This document shows, piece by piece, positions 49,264 through 58,429 of a stretch of 64,000 bases of DNA (within the stretch, counting starts at the first letter, position 1; every line of letters starts with the position of its first letter). Location of the stretch: NCBI GenBank assembly GCA_015075545.1, contig JABTUC010000002.1, forward strand, positions 669,792 to 733,791, written 5' to 3'. The notes beneath the pieces were generated by a model. That model made no database searches, was not told the origin of the DNA, and worked only from the letters and a program-made list of their open reading frames with translations. The translations under genes were made by a program, and so were the position numbers. The stretch comes from Ideonella sp. Its GTDB lineage: Bacteria > Pseudomonadota > Gammaproteobacteria > Burkholderiales > Burkholderiaceae_C.

Positions 49264-50565
49264 ATGGCAAAGCACTTCATCGGAATCTGGCTCATCTACT
49301 GGGCGGCAGTGCTCCTGCTGCCAGTTCACTCGATATATCCCAGTACCTTTGCCGCGGCTTTCTTGCAGGCCGGATTCGTCGCGCTTGTGCTGCTCGGAAT
49401 TGCCTGTCTGCGAATCATGGTCGAAGTGCGATCGATGCCGCCCGCCGGTCGGTTTGACATCCCGGCTGCAAGGGACCTGACCAGAATTGCCATCGCGATG
49501 TCGGTGATCGGGCTTGTCTCGCTGATCTACGACAAGGCCTATGTGCAGGGCATCGACTACTCGGAAGGGGTCGCTGTCGCCCGGGAAGAATGGCGGCAGC
49601 TGGGTGAGGAACGCGGGGCGCACGTCTCGTCAGCTTTTAGCGTTCTGGGGTACCTGATCGGCAGCGCATACTACGTGGCCATCGTATTGGCTATCACCCA
49701 GCCGGGTGCACTAACGGTGCGCCAAAGACTCTGGACACTGTTGGCCGGCTTCGGCCTCATGATGGGCAACTCGATCATCACTGGCGGGCGTTCGAACTTG
49801 CTGCTGCTTGCAGCCTTCGTGGTCGGAGCATTCGTGTCGAGGCGCGGACTGACCTTCTCCACGGTGGTTCCGGTGGCGATGGCGCGACGAATGATCAAGG
49901 TAGTCGTGCTACTCGGTCTCGCCTATGGTGTCTTCATCTTCTACGAGCGAGCAAGAGCCGGTGAAGTCGAGGTGCTGGAGTACGCAATCGAATTCCTACC
50001 GTTCCTCGGCCTTGAGCCGTCCCAGGCGTATCGCGACAGCCTAAACGGTGGCGTCTTGAGTTCCTTGTCGGCCTTGTTGGTTCTGACGTTCAGCTACGTA
50101 ACGCATAGCTTCGCCACGGTGGCCGCAATAGTAGATGCCCCAAACGAGCACAAGACCATCATCTTTCTTCACGTCGCGAGTCTGCTGTCCAAGCTCGGCG
50201 TCACCGGCGAGCCAGACGGTGACTGGTTCCTGTCGGGGCGGCTACCCTCAGTTCCGGGCTCCCTGTGGCATCAGTTCGGGTTAGCCGGTTTCCTGGTCGG
50301 GAGTTGGCTCATCGGCATGGCGGCAGAAGCCTGTCGGATCTGGGCCGCCCGGCACCCCAGGCGCTTGCTCCCGCTTGGTGCCTTTGTCATGGCCTATGCA
50401 ACACTCATACTGACTCCGGTACTTTTCGCGGGAGACTTTCTTAGCTCCCCGTTTGTCTTAGGTTCATTCTTGCAACTGGCGCTCGTCGACGCCTGGCTGC
50501 GCAGCCTCAAGCGGGCGCGCAGGCGATTCACTCAGACACCGGCGGTTAGCCCTCAGCCCCTGTGA
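49264..50565 (+). CDS. O-antigen polymerase-like membrane protein (Wzy candidate)
   Basis: About 433 residues with ten or more transmembrane helices and a large loop (about 100-125, DYSEGVAVAREEWRQLGEERG). GNSIITGGRSNLLLLAAFVVG and the late HQFGLAGFLVGSWLIGM resemble oligosaccharide repeat-unit polymerases, which have little conserved sequence. GC is clearly lower than in the flanking loci (about 55 percent in a line counted, versus about 75 percent in ugd). ATG 49264 is preferred; GTG 49255 is also open. It is convergent with the minus-strand flippase. Confidence 0.7.
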   Translation: MAKHFIGIWLIYWAAVLLLPVHSIYPSTFAAAFLQAGFVALVLLGIACLRIMVEVRSMPPAGRFDIPAARDLTRIAIAMSVIGLVSLIYDKAYVQGIDYSEGVAVAREEWRQLGEERGAHVSSAFSVLGYLIGSAYYVAIVLAITQPGALTVRQRLWTLLAGFGLMMGNSIITGGRSNLLLLAAFVVGAFVSRRGLTFSTVVPVAMARRMIKVVVLLGLAYGVFIFYERARAGEVEVLEYAIEFLPFLGLEPSQAYRDSLNGGVLSSLSALLVLTFSYVTHSFATVAAIVDAPNEHKTIIFLHVASLLSKLGVTGEPDGDWFLSGRLPSVPGSLWHQFGLAGFLVGSWLIGMAAEACRIWAARHPRRLLPLGAFVMAYATLILTPVLFAGDFLSSPFVLGSFLQLALVDAWLRSLKRARRRFTQTPAVSPQPL

Positions 50566-50633
50566 TGGGTTCAATGTGGCGGGGGCGGCGTTGTGCGCGT
50601 TAACGGTCGGCGGAGACGCGCGGGCGCCTTCAT

Positions 50634-52022
50634 TCAATTCGTCTTGCGCCAGACTCGATCAGTGTTCAGGACAGACAGCCAGGCTGCGAGAGCCGTCGCA
50701 GCGTAGCCCGTCGACGCGAGTACCAGCGCGAGCACCGCGATGCTAGTCAACTCGGTCGCGCGGCCGCTTGGCTGCAAGATCCACCAGATTGCACCGCCGC
50801 AGAGCGCCGCCGCTCCCTGGACCGTCAGTAGTCGCAACTCGCGTCCGAAGACGATCAGGCAGGTGGTCCAGAAGTCGGACACGCGGAACAACGCCACGAC
50901 AATGAGCATCGGCAGCAATGACCGTGCATCCGCGTAGGCCGGGAACCAAAGGTCGATGGTCGATGCCAGCAGCCACCAGAGCGGCCAGGCCAGTGCGGCG
51001 CCAGCGCCGAGTAGGCCCAGCGAAGCCAAGGCCCCGATGCGGAATGCTGCGATAGCTCCGACGCTGGCGCTACGACGCGCCACCAAAGGGAACAATGACG
51101 CATTCGCCACGACCTGAATTGCCTGGGCCATCATCAAGATAGTCCAGGCGAAGGCGTACTGGGCGAAGGCTGATGGCTGCAGCCACTGCGCGGCAATCCA
51201 GCGATCAGCATTGATAAGCAAGAAGCTCAGAGATGTTGCTGCCAGCAGCGTGAGCGCGCTGCGCCACTTTACTTGGGGGAGCCTCCTGCCTGCCAATTGC
51301 ATCGTCGTGGTCAAGGAGATGCGGACTGCGCTCAGGTGTCGCCTGAGCACCAGCGCGGCCAACGCCAGAGAAATTGCTGCCTCGCTCAGAAGCGCGGCGC
51401 CGGCGCTGTGGAGCCCTGCTGCCGCAGTGATACCGATCGGCAGAACGAGGACTGCACGAGTCAGATTCTGGCGTGCAAAGCGCAGCGGATCGCCGCGGCT
51501 TCGGCTCTCGACAGTGACCGAGAGAAAGAGTTGCTGTGACAGCCCGTGGATCAGTCCGATCGACAGCAGGCCCGGTGAAAGGCCCGCTAGCGACAAGCCA
51601 GCCACTGCAGCGACTAGCCCGCAGGCTGCGCATGCCATGGCCGCCAGAACGCATTGCGTCATCAACACCGCGCCTGCCCGTTCGCGGCGTCGTACCAGCA
51701 TCACCGGTAGCTCTCGCTGGAGCACATTGTGCAAGCCGAGACAGGCAAGCATCCCAAAGCTACTCGAAACCAGCAGCCCGGCACTGTATGTAGCGAAGCC
51801 AGTCACATCGAGCAGGCGCGCCATCACCAGAATCCGCAGCAACATCAGGCCCATCGCTGTCGACAGAAGCGGTGCGTACCAGAGTTGACGCAATCGCGCG
51901 CCGCTCAGGGTCGACGGCAACCGCGGAGTCCTTGCGCCGGGCCAGGTCAAGCCAGAATGTCCAACTGGGTGGGGCACCGATGTTCGCGCAGGGCGCCCTG
52001 CCAAGCGATGCGAAGGCGCCAC
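50634..52022 (-). CDS. Second Wzx-like flippase / polysaccharide biosynthesis membrane protein
   Basis: Up to 462 residues with about twelve hydrophobic helices beginning at LWYAPLLSTAMGLMLLRILVMARLLD, the N-terminal form of MOP flippases. It is the last gene of the minus-strand pse operon, 21 nt after the preceding stop. The start is uncertain: GTG 52022 gives a 45-residue hydrophilic leader, and an internal start nearer the first helix is likely. Like wzy next door it has lower GC than the rest. Confidence 0.7.
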   Translation of the reverse strand: MAPSHRLAGRPARTSVPHPVGHSGLTWPGARTPRLPSTLSGARLRQLWYAPLLSTAMGLMLLRILVMARLLDVTGFATYSAGLLVSSSFGMLACLGLHNVLQRELPVMLVRRRERAGAVLMTQCVLAAMACAACGLVAAVAGLSLAGLSPGLLSIGLIHGLSQQLFLSVTVESRSRGDPLRFARQNLTRAVLVLPIGITAAAGLHSAGAALLSEAAISLALAALVLRRHLSAVRISLTTTMQLAGRRLPQVKWRSALTLLAATSLSFLLINADRWIAAQWLQPSAFAQYAFAWTILMMAQAIQVVANASLFPLVARRSASVGAIAAFRIGALASLGLLGAGAALAWPLWWLLASTIDLWFPAYADARSLLPMLIVVALFRVSDFWTTCLIVFGRELRLLTVQGAAALCGGAIWWILQPSGRATELTSIAVLALVLASTGYAATALAAWLSVLNTDRVWRKTN

Positions 52023-52043
52023 ATCTCTTCTTCGCAGCAGCGG

Positions 52044-53624
52044 CTACAGGTCACCGCGCGGCATCGCCTCGCGGATACGGTCTATCGGGCGGAACAGCCA
52101 GCGGCGCTTCACTGGCGAAAGTGCAGTGACAGACGGCGCGGTCGCTCCGTCGAGCAGCGAGTTCCAGTCGCGTGCCGCGATGCGCTCGAGCACCGCGTCC
52201 TCCCCCGATGCATCGTCGCTCCAGCCGCTGTCGTCGGCCGTCAACACCGCGCTGCGCAACAGCTCGGTCAGGCGCGCCGGGTCGGCGCCTTCGCGGTACT
52301 CGTAGCGAGTGGTCGTGATGCAGCGCACCTGGTCCACGAACTGGGGCACGCGGTAGATCATCGTGTAGGCGAAGCGCAGCGTCAGGCGCGCGATCTCGGC
52401 CGCACGACGCGCCTGCGTCTGGCGGTCGAGTTCGCAGTGTAGGGTCACGTCGCGCATCGCGGCCGGCGTGTCAGCGTCACTCTGGAACCCCGCCTGTTGG
52501 TAGTTCGACGGCGCCACTGCGATGACCTGTTTGCCCAGCACGCCGGCCTCCAGCGCGGCGCTACCCCCGCACACGACGACGGCATCGCATTGTTCGATCA
52601 GCCCGAGCGTGCTCGCGGGATCGGTGCTGGCGATGCAGTGGATACCGCGTTGGCGCGCCCACTCGGTGAAGTGCTGCTCCGAGCGGTGGCCGTCCTGGGT
52701 GCCGATGCGCTCGCCCCAGTTGGGGTGGCAGCGCAGCACCACCTCTCTGGCGTCGAGCCCGAGTTGGTCGATGAGCGCGTCGAACGCCACCGTGTGGTGT
52801 GGCCACTTCGAGATCCAGTCGGGGTGACCCCACACCTCATTGCGGCTGCCAGGCACCAGCAGTACGCGCCGAGGTGCGGCTGGCCGCGGCCAGTCGGCCT
52901 GGCGGGCCGCGATGTTGTAGGCGCGCCATTCCTTGCCGTTGCGACGCAGGAAGCGCGAAGCGATATGGCCGGCGGCACGCAGCGCCTGCGATTGGGTCAG
53001 CGGCCGGTTGCGCCACTCGCGCACCAACTGGTCGACGTTCTGTAGCCCGAGGCAGTTCTCGCCAGGCAGCAGCTGCAGTCCGTCGCCGAACCAGGTGCGC
53101 TCCAGGCTGACAAACGGAATGCCGGCAGCGCGCGCTGCCTCGAGTACGGCGCGGGTGGCATCCATGCGGCCGTTGAAGAGGCAAATCGCGTCGAGCCGCG
53201 CGCGCTCGATCCAGCGCAGCGCTGCGGTGTAGGCGTCGCGCGTCGGCGGGTCCAGGTGTGCCGCGAGGTCGAGGAACTCGCCGCTGGCGAACTCTTCGTC
53301 GGATTCGAACCGTCCGAGCGTGCTGGCGCTGGAGCGGCTCCACTCGCTCGCGCACGCCGGCAGCGCGACGGTGCGATCCACCAGCGAGCCGATCGAGTGC
53401 ACGCCACGGCCCGCATACGAGCGCACGCCGCCGACGCGGCAGCGCGTGCAATGGACGAAGTCGCTGACCTCTGGCCGCAGCGCCTTGGTGTAGCAGTGCT
53501 CCAGGTCGGAGTCGCAGGTCAGGAACGAAACCGCGTGGCCCCCCGCTTGGGCCAAGCCTGCCAAGTAGGACAGATGCTCGACGTGGGGCCGCCAGGCGTA
53601 GATGCTGGTGAATCCGATACGCAT
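52044..53624 (-). CDS. Unassigned GT-B-like surface-carbohydrate protein with four clustered cysteines
   Basis: 526 residues. It opens as a Rossmann domain (MRIGFTSIYAWRPHVEHLSY, FLTCDSDLEHC) and has a second Rossmann-like half with LLVPGSRNEVWG and QCDAVVVCGGSAALEAGVLGKQVIAV, like GT-B transferases and capsule or surface-carbohydrate proteins. Cys37, Cys44, Cys59 and Cys62 lie close together (HCTRCRVGG), a spacing that could bind metal. Its place, 3 nt after the GT2 gene in the pse operon, suggests a glycosyltransferase, possibly for the nonulosonic acid. I cannot name the family with certainty. Confidence 0.6.
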   Translation of the reverse strand: MRIGFTSIYAWRPHVEHLSYLAGLAQAGGHAVSFLTCDSDLEHCYTKALRPEVSDFVHCTRCRVGGVRSYAGRGVHSIGSLVDRTVALPACASEWSRSSASTLGRFESDEEFASGEFLDLAAHLDPPTRDAYTAALRWIERARLDAICLFNGRMDATRAVLEAARAAGIPFVSLERTWFGDGLQLLPGENCLGLQNVDQLVREWRNRPLTQSQALRAAGHIASRFLRRNGKEWRAYNIAARQADWPRPAAPRRVLLVPGSRNEVWGHPDWISKWPHHTVAFDALIDQLGLDAREVVLRCHPNWGERIGTQDGHRSEQHFTEWARQRGIHCIASTDPASTLGLIEQCDAVVVCGGSAALEAGVLGKQVIAVAPSNYQQAGFQSDADTPAAMRDVTLHCELDRQTQARRAAEIARLTLRFAYTMIYRVPQFVDQVRCITTTRYEYREGADPARLTELLRSAVLTADDSGWSDDASGEDAVLERIAARDWNSLLDGATAPSVTALSPVKRRWLFRPIDRIREAMPRGDL

Positions 53625-53627
53625 GAG

Positions 53628-54446
53628 TCAGAGCTTGCCCTTCAGCACGCGCCAGTACACGGACATGCCACCGTAGCCCAGCAGCAGCAGCGGCGCGGCG
53701 ACCGGAAACGCCCAGCGCCAGCCGCCGCGCTCGGCGGCCAGTCGAATCACGCGCATCACCTTGCGCATGTGGCGCCACTTGCTCGCGGACAGCGACCCGG
53801 AGAGCCGGCGGTAGGCAACCAGCGGCAGCGCGATGCGCAGCACCCGGAAGCCGGGGCGTTCCATCAGGCGCAGCCACAGGTCGTAGTCTTCCACTGCGAC
53901 CAGTTCGCGCGCGACGTCGAAGGCGCCATCGCACAACAGGTGCTCACGCCGGCACAGGACGCTGGAGGTGGCGATGCGATCCTTGATCAGCATCTGCCAG
54001 TACGGCAGCGGGTGTGCGGGCATATCGGTTGGTAGACGCATCTGGCGCAGCGGCGGGCGCTGCCCGTCGACGAAGTCCTCGATCGCGCTGCAGACCAGGT
54101 CGGCCCCGCTGCGTCGCGCCAGGTCGAGTTGCACGCGCAGCTTGCGGGGGTGCCACAGGTCGTCGGCATCGCACAGTGCGACCCACTCGCCGCGCGCGGC
54201 CCGCACTGCCTGGTTGCGCGGCGCCGCCGGGCCGCCGCTGTTGGCTGGCGTGCGCAAGTAGCGCACTCGTGGGTCTCGCTGCGCCGCTTGCGCCACGCAG
54301 TCTGCCGTGTCGTCGCTGGAGCAGTCGTCGACGACGAGCAGCTCCAGCGCCACCTCCTCCTGCGCGAGGATGGATGCGATCGTCTCCGGCAGGTGGCGTG
54401 CCGCGTTGTACGCAGGCACCGCTACCGAAACTTCTACTGCCGTCAC
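53628..54446 (-). CDS. Family 2 glycosyltransferase
   Basis: 272 residues with VSVAVPAYNAARHLPETIAS, LLVVDDCSSDDT and the metal-binding CDADDLWHPRKL, then EDYDLWLRL, the acceptor-side motif of O-antigen and capsule GT2 enzymes. A hydrophobic C-terminal stretch (WAFPVAAPLLLLGYGGMSVY) may anchor it. The GTG start overlaps the pseI stop by 4 nt. Confidence 0.87.
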   Translation of the reverse strand: MTAVEVSVAVPAYNAARHLPETIASILAQEEVALELLVVDDCSSDDTADCVAQAAQRDPRVRYLRTPANSGGPAAPRNQAVRAARGEWVALCDADDLWHPRKLRVQLDLARRSGADLVCSAIEDFVDGQRPPLRQMRLPTDMPAHPLPYWQMLIKDRIATSSVLCRREHLLCDGAFDVARELVAVEDYDLWLRLMERPGFRVLRIALPLVAYRRLSGSLSASKWRHMRKVMRVIRLAAERGGWRWAFPVAAPLLLLGYGGMSVYWRVLKGKL

Positions 54447-55486
54447 GCCAGCAGGTCCCAGGTGAGCGGCGTTCCCGCCGGGGCGTCGCGATTGATGCGC
54501 TTGCCCAGCATCGTGTCGTAGTACTTGGGCGCCATCCCGAAGCCCGGCCGCACGATGCGCAGCGTGGCCTCGCTGAGCACGTCACCGGCCTTCATGTCGC
54601 GTGCGATGTACAGCGTGCGGCGGAACACCCGCGACTTTTCCTCGGCAGCGGTGCCGCCGTAGCTGACGTGGCCGAGGCCCTGCCACGCGCGTTCGGTTTC
54701 CACTCGCAAGGCCGCGAACTCCTGCGGCTCCAGCGAGAACGCCGAATCGACGCCACCATCGGCCCTGCGCAGGGTGAAGTGCTTCTCGATCACCGTGGCA
54801 CCCAGCGCGACGGCTGCCACCGCGACGCCGCAACCCATGGTGTGGTCCGACAGGCCGACCTCGCAGCCGAACGCATCTCGTAGGTTGGGAATCGTGCGCA
54901 GGTTGCTGTTCTCCGGCGTCGCGGGATAGGTGCTCGTGCACTTGAGGAGCACCAGGTCGCGACACCCAGCGTCGCGCGCGGTGCGCACTGCTTCGTCGAT
55001 CTCGCCGCAGGTGGCCATGCCAGTGGAGATGATCATCGGCTTGCCGGTGCGCGCGACCTTGCGGATCAGAGGCAGGTCGGTGCATTCGAAGGACGCGATC
55101 TTGTAGGCCGGCACGTCGAGGGATTCGAGGAAGTCGACCGCGGTGTCGTCGAACGGCGTGCTGAAGCAGTGCAGCCCGTGCGACGCCGCACGCGCCATGA
55201 TCGGCCCGTGCCATTCCCACGGTGTGTGCGCCTCGTCGTAGAGGTCGTGCAGCTGCCGGCCGGCCCACAGGCTGCCGGGGTCATCGATGACGAAGCCAGG
55301 CACACGCACGTCGAGTGTCATCGTCTCGGCGGTGTAGGTTTGCAGTTTGAGGGCGTCGGCGCCTGCATGGGCCGCCGCGTCGACGATTTCGAGGGCCCGG
55401 TCGAGCGATCGGTTGTGGTTGCCGGACATCTCGGCAATCAGATAGGGCTTGACGCCCAGGCCCAGCGCACGGTCGGCGATCTTCAT
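54443..55486 (-). CDS. pseI: Pseudaminic acid synthase
   Basis: Condenses 2,4-diacetamido-2,4,6-trideoxy-L-altrose with phosphoenolpyruvate to pseudaminic acid. 347 residues: a NeuB-type TIM barrel with YLIAEMSGNHNRSLDRA, ADALKLQTYTAETMTLD, YKIASFECTDLPLI, LLKCTSTYPA and GLSDHTMG, and a C-terminal antifreeze-like SAF domain (SRVFRRTLYIARDMKAGD). The EMSGNHN start is the PseI rather than the NeuB or LegI variant. The ATG at 55486 overlaps the PseG-H stop by 4 nt. Confidence 0.93.
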   Translation of the reverse strand: MKIADRALGLGVKPYLIAEMSGNHNRSLDRALEIVDAAAHAGADALKLQTYTAETMTLDVRVPGFVIDDPGSLWAGRQLHDLYDEAHTPWEWHGPIMARAASHGLHCFSTPFDDTAVDFLESLDVPAYKIASFECTDLPLIRKVARTGKPMIISTGMATCGEIDEAVRTARDAGCRDLVLLKCTSTYPATPENSNLRTIPNLRDAFGCEVGLSDHTMGCGVAVAAVALGATVIEKHFTLRRADGGVDSAFSLEPQEFAALRVETERAWQGLGHVSYGGTAAEEKSRVFRRTLYIARDMKAGDVLSEATLRIVRPGFGMAPKYYDTMLGKRINRDAPAGTPLTWDLLA

Positions 55487-57045
55487 GGGTGCATCCCCTG
55501 CAGCGAGCTTCTCTCGGGCGCCACAGGCCAGCTCCACTGCGGCCCGCCACGCACGAATCCAGCGCCTTCGAAGGCCCGCATCGACGCCCGATTGGCGGGC
55601 AAGATGGTGGCGACCAGCCGTTCGAGCGCCGTGTTCTCTCGCGTCCAGCGCTGGCCTGCGCGCAGCAGGCGCGGGCCCAGGCCTAGGCCGGTCAACGCCG
55701 GATCGAGGTAGATCGACACCTCGGCCTGCGTGCCTTCGATGTCGAGCCTCAGCACGCCGACGTTGCGCCCGCCGATGTGGGCGACGAAGAGGCGGCGCGC
55801 TGGATCGGCTAGCGCGCCCGACCACCAGCGACGATGGTCGACGGGATCGATCTCGCGTGTGTCGCACGAGTGGCGGCGGGTCGACTCGTCGTTGCGCCAG
55901 GCGAAGCTACATTCGGCATCCTCGGCTCGCGCGGGGCGCAGGGCCAGCGTGTCGGCCCCCAAGGCGACCGCGACCCGGCGCGCCCCGAGGCCGTCGACAA
56001 GGGCGCGCGCGCGCTGCGCGAGCGCCCGGCGGCGGGGTGCGTCGGCGAGCAAGTCGGCCACGGCCCGACCGACGGTGGTAACCGAAGCTGCTTCATGCTC
56101 GGCCAGCGCGGCAGCTGCACCGATGACAGCCAGTTCGCGCACGACCACCTGCTGGTTCGCGGCCGCTTGAAGCAACAGCATCGGTGCGCCAGCGCAGCAT
56201 CGCTCCCACGTGGCTCCGCCGCCAGCGCCGATCTGCAGGCCGTGGCGTGCGAAGAACGCTGCCAGGTCGGGCAGGTCGACCGACACCCGGGGGTCGGCCC
56301 AGCGGCCGGCCCGCGCCTGCAGGCCGGCCAAGTGCGCACTGGCGCCGGTGGCGACGATCTCGATCGGGCCGCTGAAGCCAGCCTGCTCCCGGCACGCGCG
56401 TAGCGCCAGTGAGGCAAGGTCCGTCGAGTCGACGCCACCCATGAAGATACCGATGCTGGCTACTGCATCGTCGATCCGCGCCGGCTGCAGGCCCGCGTAG
56501 GCCGGCCCCAGCAGCGCGAAGCGGGGCCCGCCGAGCAGTGCCGTCGCGGCACCGACGAGCGCGCCATACTTTCTGCGGTGATCGGCGTGCAGGTTGTGGT
56601 CGATCAGGCAATCGACCTCATGCGGCCGGTCGGCCAGGTCGTCGATGGCCGCCATGCGCACGCCTAACGATTGCGCCACTTGGCGCTGCCAGCGCGCGTC
56701 GAAGGCGTAGTGGTCGACGACTACCCAGCCGCAGTGCCAACCCGCCAGCGCCTCGGCCGTCTGCCGTGCATCGTCGGACCAGCGCGCGCCGGCCCAGCCT
56801 GCGTGCGCCACCGGGTCGTCGGCGACGCTCAGTCCGGGTACCGACGCTGGCAGTAGCACGGACTCGACACCAGCGGCGCGGGCTAGGCTGGCCGTGTCCA
56901 AATCCAGCTGCCGCGTGACTAGCCGGATCTGCGCGCCGCAGTCGCGCAGCGCGGCGGCGAGCGCTAGGCAACGCACAATGTGACCGGTCCCGGATGCCTG
57001 CGAGGCATCAGCCCGCAGCGCGACGCGAAGGGGGGGCATGCTCAC
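55483..57045 (-). CDS. PseG-PseH fusion: UDP-sugar hydrolase plus GNAT N-acetyltransferase
   Basis: 520 residues in two parts. Residues 1 to about 355 are PseG, the UDP-2,4-diacetamido-2,4,6-trideoxy-altropyranose hydrolase: RADASQASGTGHIVRCLALA with the catalytic His22, DHYAFDARWQ, and a C-terminal GAGGGATWERCCAGAP donor-site loop. Residues about 365-510 are a GNAT domain (LALRPARAEDAECSFAWRND, LDPALTGLGLGPRLL) matching PseH, which acetylates the C4 amino group before PseG acts. Separate genes are the rule in Campylobacter; here consecutive steps are joined. GTG 57045 is in a GTGA overlap; ATG 57039 is alternative. Confidence 0.88.
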   Translation of the reverse strand: MSMPPLRVALRADASQASGTGHIVRCLALAAALRDCGAQIRLVTRQLDLDTASLARAAGVESVLLPASVPGLSVADDPVAHAGWAGARWSDDARQTAEALAGWHCGWVVVDHYAFDARWQRQVAQSLGVRMAAIDDLADRPHEVDCLIDHNLHADHRRKYGALVGAATALLGGPRFALLGPAYAGLQPARIDDAVASIGIFMGGVDSTDLASLALRACREQAGFSGPIEIVATGASAHLAGLQARAGRWADPRVSVDLPDLAAFFARHGLQIGAGGGATWERCCAGAPMLLLQAAANQQVVVRELAVIGAAAALAEHEAASVTTVGRAVADLLADAPRRRALAQRARALVDGLGARRVAVALGADTLALRPARAEDAECSFAWRNDESTRRHSCDTREIDPVDHRRWWSGALADPARRLFVAHIGGRNVGVLRLDIEGTQAEVSIYLDPALTGLGLGPRLLRAGQRWTRENTALERLVATILPANRASMRAFEGAGFVRGGPQWSWPVAPERSSLQGMHP

Positions 57046-57815
57046 ACTGCGATGAAGTTCATCCGCACTGGGATGCCAGCGGCATGCATGGCCTGCTTGG
57101 CGCCGGCCGGGGTCTGCTCGGTGAAGTGGAAGATGCTGGCCGCCGCCACCGCAGAGGCGCCGGCCTCCTTGACCACGCGGACCAGGTCGGCGTAGCTGCC
57201 GGCGCCGCCGGAGGCGATGACGGGAATGTCGACCGCGGCCACGACGCGCGACACCAGCTCAATGTCGTAGCCATGCATCGTGCCGTCGCGGTCGATCGAG
57301 GTGAGCAGGATCTCGCCTGCGCCTCGCGATGCCACCTCGCGGGCCCACTCGACTGGGTCGCGGCCGGTGTCGCGCCTGCCCGAATGGCTGAACACCGAGT
57401 AGCGCCCGTCCGCGTGGCGGCGGGCGTCGATGCTAGCAACGACGCATTGCGCACCGAAACGGGCTGCCGCCTCTTCAACGAATGCCGGGTGCTCGACGGC
57501 GGCGCTGTTGATGCTGACCTTGTCGGCGCCGGCACGCAGCAGGGTGGCGATCTGGGCCACCGTGGTCACGCCACCGCCGACGGTGAGCGGCACGCTGCAT
57601 TCGTCGGAGAAGTCCGCCACCGACTCATGGTCGGGTGCCTCGCTTGTCGAAGTGGCGGTGATGTCGACTAACACCAGTTCGTCCACGTCGCGCGTGTTGT
57701 AAACCTTAAGCGCCGGCAGCACCGGCCCCACGCGGCGCCAGCTGTCGAAGCCCACACCTTTGACGAGGCCCAGGTTCTTCCACAGCAGGGTCGGGATGAC
57801 GCGAACCTTCAGCAC
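57042..57815 (-). CDS. hisF: HisF-like cyclase subunit paralogue (amidotransferase partner)
   Basis: 257 residues of (beta/alpha)8 barrel: [74 protein letters not shown] and [10 protein letters not shown]. It aligns without gaps to the HisF N-terminus, but residue 11, the catalytic Asp of HisF, is Leu, while the second Asp (in SIDARR) is kept. No other his gene is near. I infer it does not cyclise histidine precursors but channels ammonia from HisH to the amidotransferase, as HisF2 is thought to do beside WbpG. It starts with GTG, 7 nt inside hisH. Confidence 0.85.
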   Translation of the reverse strand: MLKVRVIPTLLWKNLGLVKGVGFDSWRRVGPVLPALKVYNTRDVDELVLVDITATSTSEAPDHESVADFSDECSVPLTVGGGVTTVAQIATLLRAGADKVSINSAAVEHPAFVEEAAARFGAQCVVASIDARRHADGRYSVFSHSGRRDTGRDPVEWAREVASRGAGEILLTSIDRDGTMHGYDIELVSRVVAAVDIPVIASGGAGSYADLVRVVKEAGASAVAAASIFHFTEQTPAGAKQAMHAAGIPVRMNFIAV

Positions 57816-58429
57816 GGTACGTAATCCAGGAAATTGCGCAGCAACTGGCGCCCTGCCTTCGAGCTCTTCTCCGGGTGGAACTGGGTGCCGAAGACGTTGC
57901 CCTGGCGCACCGCCGCCGTCACCAGCACGCCGTAGTCGGTGGTGGCTGATACGAACTCCTGGCTCTCGGGTTCGAACGCGAAGCTGTGCACGAAGTAGAA
58001 GTCGGAGCCAGAAGGGATGTGGCCGAACAGCGGGTCGGATGCCTGGCATCGGACCTCGTTCCAACCGACATGAGGGACGCGCAGGGTGCAGCCGATGGCA
58101 TCGAGCCGGCGCACGCGGCCCGGGACTAGGCCCAGGCCGGACGTTGTGCCGCCTTCGTCGCCGGCGCTGGCCAGCATCTGCATGCCCAGGCAGATGCCGA
58201 GCAGCGGCTTGCCCTCGTGCACTATGCGGCGCACCACCTCGACCCAGCCGCCATCGCGCAGATGAGCCATACCCTCACCAAAGGCGCCGACGCCTGGCAG
58301 CACGGCGCGGTTGGCTTCGAACAACGCGGCCGGGTGCTCAGCGACGAAAACCTGCACACCCAGGTCCTCGAGCGCTCTGCGCACCGAGCCGAGGTTACCC
58401 ATGCCGTAGTTGACGATGCCGACCTTCAT
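57809..58429 (-). CDS. hisH: HisH-like glutaminase paralogue (ammonia donor)
   Basis: 206 residues, class I glutamine amidotransferase: VGIVNYGMGNLGSVRRAL, PGVGAFGEGM, nucleophile Cys80 in LLGICLGMQML and the His185/Glu187 pair in GTQFHPEKS. The full triad is intact, so it should release ammonia from glutamine. It sits between the sugar amidotransferase (ATGA overlap) and the HisF-like gene (7-nt overlap), which points to a three-subunit complex rather than histidine synthesis. Confidence 0.88.
   Translation of the reverse strand: MKVGIVNYGMGNLGSVRRALEDLGVQVFVAEHPAALFEANRAVLPGVGAFGEGMAHLRDGGWVEVVRRIVHEGKPLLGICLGMQMLASAGDEGGTTSGLGLVPGRVRRLDAIGCTLRVPHVGWNEVRCQASDPLFGHIPSGSDFYFVHSFAFEPESQEFVSATTDYGVLVTAAVRQGNVFGTQFHPEKSSKAGRQLLRNFLDYVPC

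Noticed and set aside
57042-58429. hisF and hisH as part of histidine biosynthesis
   Set aside because: No other his gene is nearby, HisF lacks Asp11, and both overlap genes for a sugar amidotransferase and PseG-H.
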